From positions 62,001-126,000 of the forward strand of contig JAZNDZ010000109.1 in the NCBI GenBank assembly GCA_045588345.1: a stretch of 64,000 bases of DNA, given 5' to 3'. Position numbers and translations under genes: made by a program. This document shows, piece after piece, positions 52,680-61,487 of this stretch. Source of the stretch: HGM04593 sp045588345 (GTDB lineage: Bacteria; Bacteroidota; Bacteroidia; Bacteroidales; Bacteroidaceae). Every line of letters begins with the position of its first letter. Within the stretch, counting starts at the first letter, position 1. The notes beneath the pieces are model-generated. The model was not told the origin of the DNA and did not search any database. It worked only from the letters and a program-made list of their open reading frames with translations.

Positions 52680-55600
52680 TTATTTCCAGGTCTTTGGAAC
52701 CCGTTCTGTCACTGTACCGTTGTTATCGACTTTCTGCATGTTGCCGTCTTCATCTAAAATATATTCATATTTCTTACCGTTCTTCTTAATCAAGAAACCT
52801 TCATTGGTAATAAAGTACGGATTATTTTCGGCATCAACGACAAACGCTTCACGTGTATACTTGTCCCACTCCGATTCAGGAAGCTGCTTCATGAGATATG
52901 CCAGACGCATGACTCTTTCAACGCCAGTCGCATCCTTCATCTTTGCGCTACCGCAATTTCCGACAAGGTAAACATTGGGCGAAGCGGTCTCGCCTTTCAC
53001 AGTCATGGTATCTACCTTATTTCCCAGTTCAGAGAAACGGCAGAATTCACCATCATAACCATAAAGGCCTTTATTCAGAAGGACATTATCTATCGGCTGT
53101 ATAACAGCAAATGAAGAACCTTCAATCTTTGTCTTGCTGAATGAAATATCGCGTGCCATAATGTTCCACTCCTTGTTTTCTTCACCGTCGACAATGACTT
53201 TTGCACTTCTGCCCAGTTCGTCGGTAACAAGCAAAGTGGTTTCATCTTCGCTGTTTCTTATCTTTATTTCGCGGAAACGGGCTGTCACATCATTGATGAG
53301 AGCAGTTGCATAACTTGCGGAATCAACACTGCCACCATCCGGTTTAAGTACTGAGAACGGAACACGGTCCACGAACAGCGAGTTATCCTGGAAGTGATAG
53401 CGAATGAAACTGTTCATAAGACTTATTAATGCACAAGCCTTCTTGGGATGTTCGCTTGCCATACTGAAGATTTCATCCCATGTCGGGAATCCCTCTTCCA
53501 CAAAGCCCTTTATTGCCTCGTTTGAAGGAGCATACACTGTATAGTGGAAGTTGTTGAAGAATGGTACCAGGTTGACCATCTTGCCGTCAGCTGAAGAATA
53601 GAATGTTGTATTGAACTTAAGAGTGTCATACATATCCTTATCATTCATTTCAGGATAAGCCGCTGTGAAAAGTTCCTCAAGGTCTGATACTGCAGGTGAA
53701 CACATATTGAAGAACTCATAGAAAATATCGGATTCTTCTTCGCCATGTTCAAGCATATTATCATAAACAGACTTTGTTGGAGGAGTAGGAAGACCTGAAG
53801 CCAATGTACCAGGAGCAGCCTCTTCGAAAGGAACTGTACAGAATGTTGAACCGTTCTTCTGGCCATGGATTCTCTTGGTTGTAATGAATTTTCCATTCTC
53901 AAGCTGCTCACCACCCTGTATCCTTATATCACCATCCGGGTTTGTGGCATCAATCTTTATTACGCCATATCCTTTTGTTCTGTAATACTTTCTTGGGTTC
54001 ATCTTTCCGTCACTCTTTATGACACCATCGCCTTCATCATGTACCACAATCAGGTACTCAAGAAGGTCAAGCATACGGTTCTTCCAGAATGCATCATTAT
54101 TGAAGTTGCTTGCCGAACTTGCCTTTACATTTGCAAGAGTATCGGTAATCTCATATGTTCCTTCCTTGAACTTGTACACATTTGCCCAAAGGTTTTCGGC
54201 CTTATCGTTTGGATACTGGTTATCATAGCGGAATGAATAAACCTTAGGTTGCCCTGCAAAAACAGATACCGGGTCATAATACACGAAGCAACTGTCATCG
54301 GGAACTATAAATGTATAATCGGCATCCATAGCAAGCAGATATGAATCGTACCTCATGGTCTCGACAATCTGATTCATTATCTTCATATTGTCGAAAACGA
54401 GAATTGGAGCAGATACCGCCTGATAGGAAGCTGGACCAAATACATTATTTAATATATAAATAACACCGTTGTTTGCAATAACGCACTCGTCAACATGCTC
54501 TTCCTTCAAGCCCATAGGGTCGTGGGCATCATCTGTAATCAACTCGAACTTGCTGAGGACGGTATTCGAGAAACTGGGTCTCATAAGATTCTCCAAGAAC
54601 TTGGCTATAATGTGCTGTGGAACACGATCCAAGGCCGTCATCAGTTCCTCATAGGTATCTATTCCATTAAGAAGGTCATTAGCAAACTGTTCGAGCAAGA
54701 ACCGTCCGTTACCATCTTTGAAGTACTCCATAAGAGACTCGTCATTTGGAACGAACATTGCAGCCATATCATTCTCGGCCGCACTACCTGCGCCTACTGA
54801 GAACTGGTTCCAACCCGGGTCAAAAGGCAAAAGTTCTTTCAAAGGATCCGGATCGTACTGGGCATCAAGCCAAGGATGTTCCGTAAAGTTCTTCGTGTTA
54901 TAATAACGCAGACGGAAGATACTGTCATTGTTCTTGTGATAAGCCTGATACTGTGTAGACAATGAAGCGTTGTATTCCGGAACACAGAAACGGTCCAACA
55001 AATGGCTGAACACATTTGTGTTTTCATGCAGACGCAACTCCTCTGCCATATTGGATGGCGGAATAAGCACATCGTCAAGACGGTATATATATCCGTTCTT
55101 ACAAGTAATGGTCATTGAGTCATCAGAAAAACCATTTGTAGGAATATCGCTGGCAACCAGTTTCTTGTCAAAAATGAATGCCTCGTTATTGGAGTAAGTC
55201 TTTAACTGTTCGCCATTCTTGCGGAAAAGGAACTGAATATCGGAAACCTGGATACCTCTTGTTCTCAGATAATCGGGCAAGAAGTGCACCATCATCGGTT
55301 CTGTACCATCCTTGGCCAGGCGGAGACTATCCAGACTCCTCTCTGTACCACGGAGTGCATCCCAATACTTGTTGTATTTGGGAAGGTCATCGCCTTTCAC
55401 AAAAGGAATGGAATCAATAATTGAGTAAGATGTCAAACGGCGCAAGCAATTGCCGTCAGACTCCTCATTAGAACTGGTACTTGAGAGCATCTCGAGCAAC
55501 ATGGCATTATCAAGCATTGAACTGAAGAAAAGAATCTTCATCTGCGCCTTAGTCATTTGACTGATACTCGTGACGTGCCAAGGATTCTTCTCAAAGAATC

Positions 55601-55880
55601 TCGCAAATGCTTCATCATCTGCTACAAAAAGGGTCTTGCTACCAGTGTGATCAAGAGTTTCTTTCTCACCCAAACTGTCAATAAGTTCAACATAATTCTT
55701 GTAAGTGTGAACTGAAGAATTCGACTGCAAGAATTTGTAGATACTTTCGCCCAACCATGTCGGTTTCTTGTCCGGATAGTAATAGTCATCTTCACACGAC
55801 TGGAGCGAACCGCCGGCAATAAGCATGCACGCAGCAAAAAGTGATGCCTTGCCAATTTTACTTAAACGGTGCTTAAACAT
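52680..55880 (-). CDS. Large multi-fasciclin surface lipoprotein (pair B)
   Basis: This 1066-residue lipoprotein has Cys29 in SLQSCEDD. It carries several FAS1-like units: ~45-290 (TLFVADDEAFARFF, 'GYIYRLDDVLIPP'), ~295-485 (AAMFVPNDESLMEYF, NNGVIYILNNVFGPA), ~490-690 (YTFIVPDDSCFVYY, 'GYGVIKIDATN') and ~720-1010 (YTVYAPSNEAIKGFVEEGF, 'FAVIQPIDNVLLNKGLYG'). Each has the characteristic (F/Y)xxPxxxAF strand and closing hydrophobic strand. It is about twice the size of its counterpart at 45847. It is the first gene of the six-gene operon, so it is probably the most abundant product, acting at the cell surface as adhesin or ligand receptor. Confidence 0.83.
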   Translation of the reverse strand: MFKHRLSKIGKASLFAACMLIAGGSLQSCEDDYYYPDKKPTWLGESIYKFLQSNSSVHTYKNYVELIDSLGEKETLDHTGSKTLFVADDEAFARFFEKNPWHVTSISQMTKAQMKILFFSSMLDNAMLLEMLSSTSSNEESDGNCLRRLTSYSIIDSIPFVKGDDLPKYNKYWDALRGTERSLDSLRLAKDGTEPMMVHFLPDYLRTRGIQVSDIQFLFRKNGEQLKTYSNNEAFIFDKKLVASDIPTNGFSDDSMTITCKNGYIYRLDDVLIPPSNMAEELRLHENTNVFSHLLDRFCVPEYNASLSTQYQAYHKNNDSIFRLRYYNTKNFTEHPWLDAQYDPDPLKELLPFDPGWNQFSVGAGSAAENDMAAMFVPNDESLMEYFKDGNGRFLLEQFANDLLNGIDTYEELMTALDRVPQHIIAKFLENLMRPSFSNTVLSKFELITDDAHDPMGLKEEHVDECVIANNGVIYILNNVFGPASYQAVSAPILVFDNMKIMNQIVETMRYDSYLLAMDADYTFIVPDDSCFVYYDPVSVFAGQPKVYSFRYDNQYPNDKAENLWANVYKFKEGTYEITDTLANVKASSASNFNNDAFWKNRMLDLLEYLIVVHDEGDGVIKSDGKMNPRKYYRTKGYGVIKIDATNPDGDIRIQGGEQLENGKFITTKRIHGQKNGSTFCTVPFEEAAPGTLASGLPTPPTKSVYDNMLEHGEEESDIFYEFFNMCSPAVSDLEELFTAAYPEMNDKDMYDTLKFNTTFYSSADGKMVNLVPFFNNFHYTVYAPSNEAIKGFVEEGFPTWDEIFSMASEHPKKACALISLMNSFIRYHFQDNSLFVDRVPFSVLKPDGGSVDSASYATALINDVTARFREIKIRNSEDETTLLVTDELGRSAKVIVDGEENKEWNIMARDISFSKTKIEGSSFAVIQPIDNVLLNKGLYGYDGEFCRFSELGNKVDTMTVKGETASPNVYLVGNCGSAKMKDATGVERVMRLAYLMKQLPESEWDKYTREAFVVDAENNPYFITNEGFLIKKNGKKYEYILDEDGNMQKVDNNGTVTERVPKTWK

Positions 55881-55958
55881 AAGTACGAAATTTATGAATT
55901 ATTATTTTGTTTTTTTTAGCATTTCACGCCAGGGCATAGAATACCCTTTGGTAACGTG

Positions 55959-55966
55959 CAAAAATA
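55959..55966 (-). promoter_or_regulatory. Candidate promoter -7 element of the fasciclin-SusCD operon
   Basis: The minus strand reads TATTTTTG, matching TAnnTTTG, about 80 nt before the ATG at 55880. TTTG further upstream (55993-55990) is 23 bp away, longer than the usual 19-20. No anti-sigma or hybrid regulator gene is adjacent. Confidence 0.45.
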
Positions 55967-56039
55967 AGACTTTTAAATAAATATTCGCACAAATCACCTT
56001 TTTTTTTCGCTCATTGAGCACTTTTTTCACATTTTAACA

Positions 56040-56091
56040 CAATAAAAATCTCTTTCGTGCCCGCTAATGGCCACGAAAGAGATTTTTATTG
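56040..56091. terminator. 20-bp-arm hairpin terminator after the PD40 gene
   Basis: Arms 56040-56059 and 56072-56091 pair perfectly around a 12-nt loop. The CTCTTTCGTG core lies inside A/T-rich flanks that give T-runs on both strands. It ends the etf-aroC transcript, 34 bp after the last stop. Confidence 0.8.
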
Positions 56092-56124
56092 GTTTTTGCT
56101 TATTTAACGTTACAGTGTTAATTT

Positions 56125-57627
56125 TTACTTTATTTTTGGCGAATATTTAACATTGACAGACTTACCCGTTACAACTTCAACAAAATCCTGAGGGGTGAAC
56201 CGAACAGGCTCAACCATAAACTCCGGAACATTATATGAGCGGTCAAAAAAGTCATAATGCCCCGGCGCAGCCTGAGGCAAAGCAAAGGCCTTGTCGCTGG
56301 TTCCGTCTTCATTTATGTGAGCAATGTAAAGGCGGCTGTAGTTGTTGTCCATGCGACGACTGGCAAAAAGAATCCACTTTCCGTTGCTGCTCCATGAATG
56401 ATAGCTCTCGGCAAATGGCGAATTTGCTTTCTCAAGCGGCCAGTACGAACCATCTTCAATATCAAGCAGATAGAGGTCGGCATCCTTGTGCCAAATATGG
56501 AAGCAACCGTACTCACCCAAAGCAAAAAGCAGAAATTTTCCGTTGGGAGACACACGAGGGAACGTTGCACTCTTTCCCAACGCTGTTGCCATGAACACCG
56601 TATCAGCACTGCCGAACAAGCCGGTCTCGGGATTCCAAGAACGGCGTACCACATTATATTTTATATCCTTGTAACCCTCGACAAGTTGGTGAACACGTGT
56701 CTTTGAAGGGTCCTCGCACTTGACATCGGCAACACAATAATAGAGCATCTTGCCATCGGGCGACCAATTGGGGAAAACCTCCAAAGCATTAGGGTCATTT
56801 GCAACGTTTGTAACCGTCTCATTTACAGGATTGTAAACTATAATATCACTCAAGGTATCCTGGACTTCAACTTTGTTTGGATGTTTTGTATGGAACACCT
56901 GACCTGTTGTATTGACTGAATATGCCACAAGGTCGTATTTAGGATTGAACGAGGGATATACACCAGCCGAAATCGTTGAGTCGCTCTTCAGGTTGACCTT
57001 CTTCATTACCCCGTCCCTTACAAATATAGTTCCACCCAATGTCTGGCGCACATGGAACTGCATGTTGTCGGTCTTGTAATTCTTGTAGGCATGGCAATTG
57101 ATACACTGCCCTTTGGGTTCCGCATCAATCATCATGTTGCTGTATACTACATCCTCGTCATAATTGGTCAGATTGCGCTGGTTTATCGTCAATTTCTCGT
57201 ACGCCACGTATGATGGGGGAATAAGACGATAGGAGATATACGGGTCTATCTCATCATCGGAGACCACAAAGGAGAAAGTCTTGAACTTTTCCCATATGCC
57301 ATTTGTCTGAGCAAAGACATCAACCTTTATACTATCACCCTTTGCGGCAGCAATCAGGCCGTTCCATTCATCGGAGGATACAGCCACCTCGTTGCCACTC
57401 ACGATTAATTCGAGGCCATTGGCTGCGAACCGCGTTACATAATCATCTGCTTCTTCATCAATCCTGAACGTCAACGGCGCAATATTGCATGGTATTGTAA
57501 CATTTGTATATTCCGGAAAAATCTCGGGCAATTCGTCATTCACGGTATACTGCTCAGGCAATGATGCCGAACAGGCAACCATAGCCGCAACGGGCAGAAG
57601 CAATATGTATCGGATTATTCTTTTCAT
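56125..57627 (-). CDS. Beta-propeller lipoprotein with a c-type heme motif
   Basis: This 500-residue lipoprotein (lipobox AAMVAC, Cys19) has an N-terminal beta domain (~25-170), one c-type heme motif CINCH (Cys175, Cys178, His179), then a PD40/TolB-like beta-propeller. Propeller repeats include VYPSFNPKYDLVAYSV, VFPNWSPDGKMLYY, TFPRVSPNGKFLLFA and YHSWSSNGKWILFASR. A single heme could be held at the edge of the propeller for envelope redox chemistry; this would need a cytochrome c maturation system, not seen here. It follows the DUF6057-like membrane-protein gene by 12 bp, so the pair probably works together. Function unknown. Confidence 0.78.
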   Translation of the reverse strand: MKRIIRYILLLPVAAMVACSASLPEQYTVNDELPEIFPEYTNVTIPCNIAPLTFRIDEEADDYVTRFAANGLELIVSGNEVAVSSDEWNGLIAAAKGDSIKVDVFAQTNGIWEKFKTFSFVVSDDEIDPYISYRLIPPSYVAYEKLTINQRNLTNYDEDVVYSNMMIDAEPKGQCINCHAYKNYKTDNMQFHVRQTLGGTIFVRDGVMKKVNLKSDSTISAGVYPSFNPKYDLVAYSVNTTGQVFHTKHPNKVEVQDTLSDIIVYNPVNETVTNVANDPNALEVFPNWSPDGKMLYYCVADVKCEDPSKTRVHQLVEGYKDIKYNVVRRSWNPETGLFGSADTVFMATALGKSATFPRVSPNGKFLLFALGEYGCFHIWHKDADLYLLDIEDGSYWPLEKANSPFAESYHSWSSNGKWILFASRRMDNNYSRLYIAHINEDGTSDKAFALPQAAPGHYDFFDRSYNVPEFMVEPVRFTPQDFVEVVTGKSVNVKYSPKIK

Positions 57628-57639
57628 AATAATTATCGC

Positions 57640-59775
57640 TTAATATGTTTTTATCTTTTTCACAAAGAAATAGTAATAGTAATATGTATCACCGAATTTA
57701 TCTTTAAGCAAAGCTGCGAGCATGTTGTTAATACGCGTCTCGCTTACGTCGGGATATTGTTTTCTTATAGCATCCCTGTTTGTTGCCACACTCCTTTGGA
57801 ATGCATTGAAGTTATCCTCAACCCCGCCCGGTGTCCTTGAAACAAGCACATTCAGAAAGTCATTGCCAATCTGCACATTCTTGCCCTTGTCGAGAGTCAA
57901 GAACAGCAGCACGGCCTCCTGAAAATGGATAGGAAGAGGATTGCGCACATTCTTTGATTGTGGGTCTATCCCTTTCATGTGGTTGGCCAAGAACAGATTA
58001 AAGGTATTCCAAAAACGCTTTGAATCCTTTTTAACAAGGGCCATAAGCAGCGATGCCTCAAGGAAGACCGGAGAGACTTCGCGTTTACTGTCAAAAGTGG
58101 TGTTCAGTGCATCAATATCACCATTTGCAAAAGCGTCGCCAAGCAAAGAGAAGAAGTTGAAGTCATTGTCACCTTGCACATTAACAGCATCCACTGTCGA
58201 TGTCATGTGCATTTCCACACCGTCATCAACCCCAAGGACATCGCTGAAACATGCAAACTGCAACGGCATGCTGAATGACGGTTCCTTTGCAACAAGTTCG
58301 GGATTCTTGACAAACCTTTCCATTTCATTTGCCCAACCGGAGTGGAACATTGTGCTCTTTAGTATTCTGATATACCTTTCAGCAAGCCTGTACTCCCCGG
58401 CAAGCAGCATTGAACGTGCAGCATTCTTCAGGTATTCAGGTTTCCAGCCATACTCAACAGAATTCTCGATGCACCAGCGGTATGAGTAGTTGAACTTGCC
58501 GATATTATAATAAACAGAACTGCCATCGGTGTGGGTCATGTGGACAGATAGCGGAGAAACAGGCAATACACCTCCATCGGGATAAGCGAAAGCCTCATCG
58601 CCAGCCCTACCCAAGTTATACAAGGCTATATTCTTGTTAAGCACAATCTGCCGGGTGGGTTCCTCTGTATCCTTTGCATAATCAGCCACAGCCCTCCAAT
58701 CCTCATTCCACATGGCAACCATCTGTTTATTCTCTATACGGAAGTTCTTGTCGCCGAACCAGAAGAAACAGATGAAAGAGATTGAAAAAACAAGAGCAAT
58801 GACATTCAACGCCGCTGTATACTTGGGGCGCAAAGAGAAACGCCCCCGCAATGCAACGGAAAAGACATACAGCAACATTGAAAGAAGCAACATTGATAGC
58901 GGAACCCAATAGAGCCAGATATTATGCCACACCGACTCGCTATCGTAAACCACACCGGCTACAACAGCATCTTTCCATTGAGTCGCCGGCACTCCTGCCA
59001 CATATATCAAATCCAAAGCCACAAGACTGTAGTAATTGTAGTATAACCTTGGAACAAGATATATAAGAAGAAGTGCAAATACAAATATTACGACAGATAC
59101 GGGCAAGCCTTTCTTGTCACGCACAGCCAATACAACCCCAAGCAGAGCCATAAGCAGTGCCGCCGCGAGGGCATATACTCCCATTGCCGGATAACCGACA
59201 GCAATCCAAGACAACAGCAAAGGGAAACGCCATGCATTACTCAAACCCTTATAAGCCCACATAGCCAACAGTGAGAACAATGTTGCCAAGAGAGCCATAT
59301 AATAGTAACCGGGCATTTTAAGATAGAACATCCAATATCCCAACTGCGTGTTGGATGCGACAATCGCGACAACCGGAAGAAGTGCCAGTAAAGCATATCG
59401 TGAAGGAATGTCGAACACCTTGCGCACAAGACAATATACCGCAAGAAGCAACAGCACATATATTGCAGCACCTACAGCAGGATAATGAAAGAACTGTATG
59501 AGGAAACAGCCAATATAGGATAACAAACCGGCCGGAAGCAACATCATGTTATCGAAATATGTAGCGTCAAAAAGGAATAGGGAGAACGATTCTGTTCTTT
59601 GCAGTAAAGCCGACTCGTAAAAAGCCAACACAGCCCATAGCGCGACAAAGAATACCGGCACAACAAACTTTTGCATCTGCGATAATATGCCTACGAGGTG
59701 CGAATCCTTTCTTGACACCGTGGCTGATTCTTGTTTAGGGGCCGTACCCCTATTGTTTCTAGTGGTTTTGTCCAT
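57640..59775 (-). CDS. DUF6057-type polytopic membrane protein
   Basis: This 711-residue protein has a cytosolic basic N-terminus and about ten hydrophobic helices (residues ~35-345, for example FVVPVFFVALWAVLAFY and 'FPLLLSWIAVGYPAMGVYALAAALL'). A soluble C-terminal half (~350-700) is rich in helical, TPR-like pairs (NKNIALYNLGRAGDEAF, KNAARSMLLAGEYRLAERYI, 'PVFLEASLLMALVKKDSKRFW'). This matches DUF6057 proteins of Bacteroidota as I recall them. It is reminiscent of polymerase-like or glycosyltransferase membrane proteins, but no catalytic motif is evident. It is 12 bp upstream of the heme-propeller lipoprotein and 30 bp downstream of aroC. Confidence 0.75.
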   Translation of the reverse strand: MDKTTRNNRGTAPKQESATVSRKDSHLVGILSQMQKFVVPVFFVALWAVLAFYESALLQRTESFSLFLFDATYFDNMMLLPAGLLSYIGCFLIQFFHYPAVGAAIYVLLLLAVYCLVRKVFDIPSRYALLALLPVVAIVASNTQLGYWMFYLKMPGYYYMALLATLFSLLAMWAYKGLSNAWRFPLLLSWIAVGYPAMGVYALAAALLMALLGVVLAVRDKKGLPVSVVIFVFALLLIYLVPRLYYNYYSLVALDLIYVAGVPATQWKDAVVAGVVYDSESVWHNIWLYWVPLSMLLLSMLLYVFSVALRGRFSLRPKYTAALNVIALVFSISFICFFWFGDKNFRIENKQMVAMWNEDWRAVADYAKDTEEPTRQIVLNKNIALYNLGRAGDEAFAYPDGGVLPVSPLSVHMTHTDGSSVYYNIGKFNYSYRWCIENSVEYGWKPEYLKNAARSMLLAGEYRLAERYIRILKSTMFHSGWANEMERFVKNPELVAKEPSFSMPLQFACFSDVLGVDDGVEMHMTSTVDAVNVQGDNDFNFFSLLGDAFANGDIDALNTTFDSKREVSPVFLEASLLMALVKKDSKRFWNTFNLFLANHMKGIDPQSKNVRNPLPIHFQEAVLLFLTLDKGKNVQIGNDFLNVLVSRTPGGVEDNFNAFQRSVATNRDAIRKQYPDVSETRINNMLAALLKDKFGDTYYYYYFFVKKIKTY

Positions 59776-59805
59776 ATTTGTGTTTTGTGTTTATGCCATT
59801 TTGTA

Positions 59806-60888
59806 TTACACGAACATTCTGTCCTTTGCCTTGGCAAGCATGTAATGGTCAAGGATTACAAGCGCAGCCATGGCCTCGACAACAGGTACAGCCCGCGGAA
59901 CCACACAAGGGTCATGCCGTCCATGTGCAAGCAGCGTGGTTTCATCACCATTCCTTTTGACGGTATCCTGCGGCATGAGCAAGGTTGCTACCGGCTTGAA
60001 CGCAACACGGAAATATATGTCATTGCCGTTGGATATTCCACCTTGAATGCCGCCGCTATTATTTGTTCTTGTGGCGATGTTGCCATTGTCATTATAAAAG
60101 ACATCATTCTGTTGCGACCCCCGCCCGGCAGCCGCAGCGAATCCGTTGCCATACTCAAAGCCCTTGGCCGCATTTATCGAAAGCATCGCATGTGCAAGCG
60201 ATGATGTGAGTTTGCCGTACAACGGCTCACCCAAACCAACAGGAACTCCTTTTGCAACACATGTCACCACCCCGCCAATAGTATCGCCATCGCGTTTTAC
60301 CTCCATTATCAACTGCTCCATTTCAGCCGCCTTGCCTGCATGCGGACAGCGCACGGCATTCGTTTCGGCCAACGGCAAGTCATAGGCTGTATAATCGCCA
60401 TCAATTGCAATATCGCCTACTTGCGAAGTAAAGGCATTTACAGAGATTCCCAACTGCTTGAGCGCCAGTTTAGCCAAAGCACCGGCACAGACGCGCACAG
60501 CAGTCTCTCTTGCAGAAGAACGACCGCCCCCGCGATGGTCACGGATACCATATTTGCAATCATATACATAATCGGCATGCGAAGGACGGAACACCTCACG
60601 CATATTCTCATAATCGCCACTACGGTTGTTGCTGTTTGCTATTACGAAAGCAATGGGAGTGCCGGTAGAACGCCCTTCAAATATGCCGGAGAGAAATTGC
60701 ACCTCATCCTGTTCCTTGCGCTGGGTTGTTATCACACTCTGCCCCGGCCGCCGCCGCTGCATCTCACTGCGTATAAAACTCTCATCAATGACCACCCCTG
60801 CGGGGAAGCCATCGACAACACCTCCAATAGCTGCACCATGCGACTCGCCGAAGGTTGTCAGGCGAAGCAGTTGACCAAAACTGTTCAT
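59806..60888 (-). CDS. aroC: Chorismate synthase
   Basis: This 360-residue enzyme converts 5-enolpyruvylshikimate-3-phosphate to chorismate using reduced FMN, the last step of the shikimate pathway. Hallmarks: FGESHGAAIGGVVDGFPAG near the start, RRRPGQSVITTQRKEQD, FRPSHADYVYDCKYG, DHRGGGRSSARETA, the GFEYG..FA motif and TNNSGGIQGGISNG. Length is standard. No other aro gene is nearby. It follows slyD by 21 bp and is part of a long minus-strand gene run. Confidence 0.97.
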   Translation of the reverse strand: MNSFGQLLRLTTFGESHGAAIGGVVDGFPAGVVIDESFIRSEMQRRRPGQSVITTQRKEQDEVQFLSGIFEGRSTGTPIAFVIANSNNRSGDYENMREVFRPSHADYVYDCKYGIRDHRGGGRSSARETAVRVCAGALAKLALKQLGISVNAFTSQVGDIAIDGDYTAYDLPLAETNAVRCPHAGKAAEMEQLIMEVKRDGDTIGGVVTCVAKGVPVGLGEPLYGKLTSSLAHAMLSINAAKGFEYGNGFAAAAGRGSQQNDVFYNDNGNIATRTNNSGGIQGGISNGNDIYFRVAFKPVATLLMPQDTVKRNGDETTLLAHGRHDPCVVPRAVPVVEAMAALVILDHYMLAKAKDRMFV

Positions 60889-60909
60889 GCTATGCTTTTT
60901 TCTTTAAAA

Positions 60910-61482
60910 TCAATTGCCACAGCCACCCTCGCAGCCGCCTTCACCGCAACCGCCGCTGCAACCGCTGCAACCACCGCCACAACTGCATGAAGCCTTCAAG
61001 GAATCGTAGAATTTCTTGAGTTCCGATTCCTTGGCAAGACGTGCTTCGACAACACTGCCAACGAACTGAAGGTCGCAACCGGCAAGAGGATGATTGAAAT
61101 CCATCACCACCTTCACAGGAGACACCTCCTTCACGGTACCCAGAATGGGCGAACCGTCGGCACGCATCATCTCTACCACATTGCCGGCATATATGTGGGC
61201 CGAGTCGAACTTACCGTCAATGGTAAACACCTCGCGGTCAAAATCCTGAACATGGTCCGGGTCATACTCTCCGTATGCATCGGCAAAAGGAATTGTAAAA
61301 TCAAATGTATCACCCTTTTTGAGGTCTTTGAGATTTTCCTCAAAGGCATCAAGCGTGTAGCCCACCCCTGTCAGGAACGCAAAAGGCTGTTCGCGGGTTG
61401 TCCTTTCAACCTCTTCACACTCTTCGCCACGATGCGAATAAAGCGTGTATTCTACACGCAGATATTTGTTTGTAATTTCCAT
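60910..61482 (-). CDS. slyD: SlyD-type FKBP isomerase with Cys/Gly-rich metal tail
   Basis: This 190-residue cytosolic protein has a SlyD fold: split FKBP domain with LTGVGYTLDAFEENLKDLKKGDTFDF, the inserted chaperone flap (~70-125, IPFADAYGEYDPDHVQDF) and VMDFNHPLAGCDLQFVGSV. The C-terminal 25 residues are almost only Cys and Gly with seven cysteines and no histidine, unlike the His-rich tail of E. coli SlyD. It likely binds soft metals such as nickel, zinc or copper, and has isomerase and chaperone activity. The start at 61482 follows the acyl-CoA dehydrogenase stop by 5 bp. Confidence 0.92.
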   Translation of the reverse strand: MEITNKYLRVEYTLYSHRGEECEEVERTTREQPFAFLTGVGYTLDAFEENLKDLKKGDTFDFTIPFADAYGEYDPDHVQDFDREVFTIDGKFDSAHIYAGNVVEMMRADGSPILGTVKEVSPVKVVMDFNHPLAGCDLQFVGSVVEARLAKESELKKFYDSLKASCSCGGGCSGCSGGCGEGGCEGGCGN

Positions 61483-61487
61483 TGTTA

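Noticed and set aside
40301..55880. A classical polysaccharide utilisation locus
   Set aside because: There is no glycosidase, lyase, sulfatase, hybrid two-component sensor or sigma/anti-sigma pair around the SusCD genes. The GH130 gene is over 20 kb away and unlinked.
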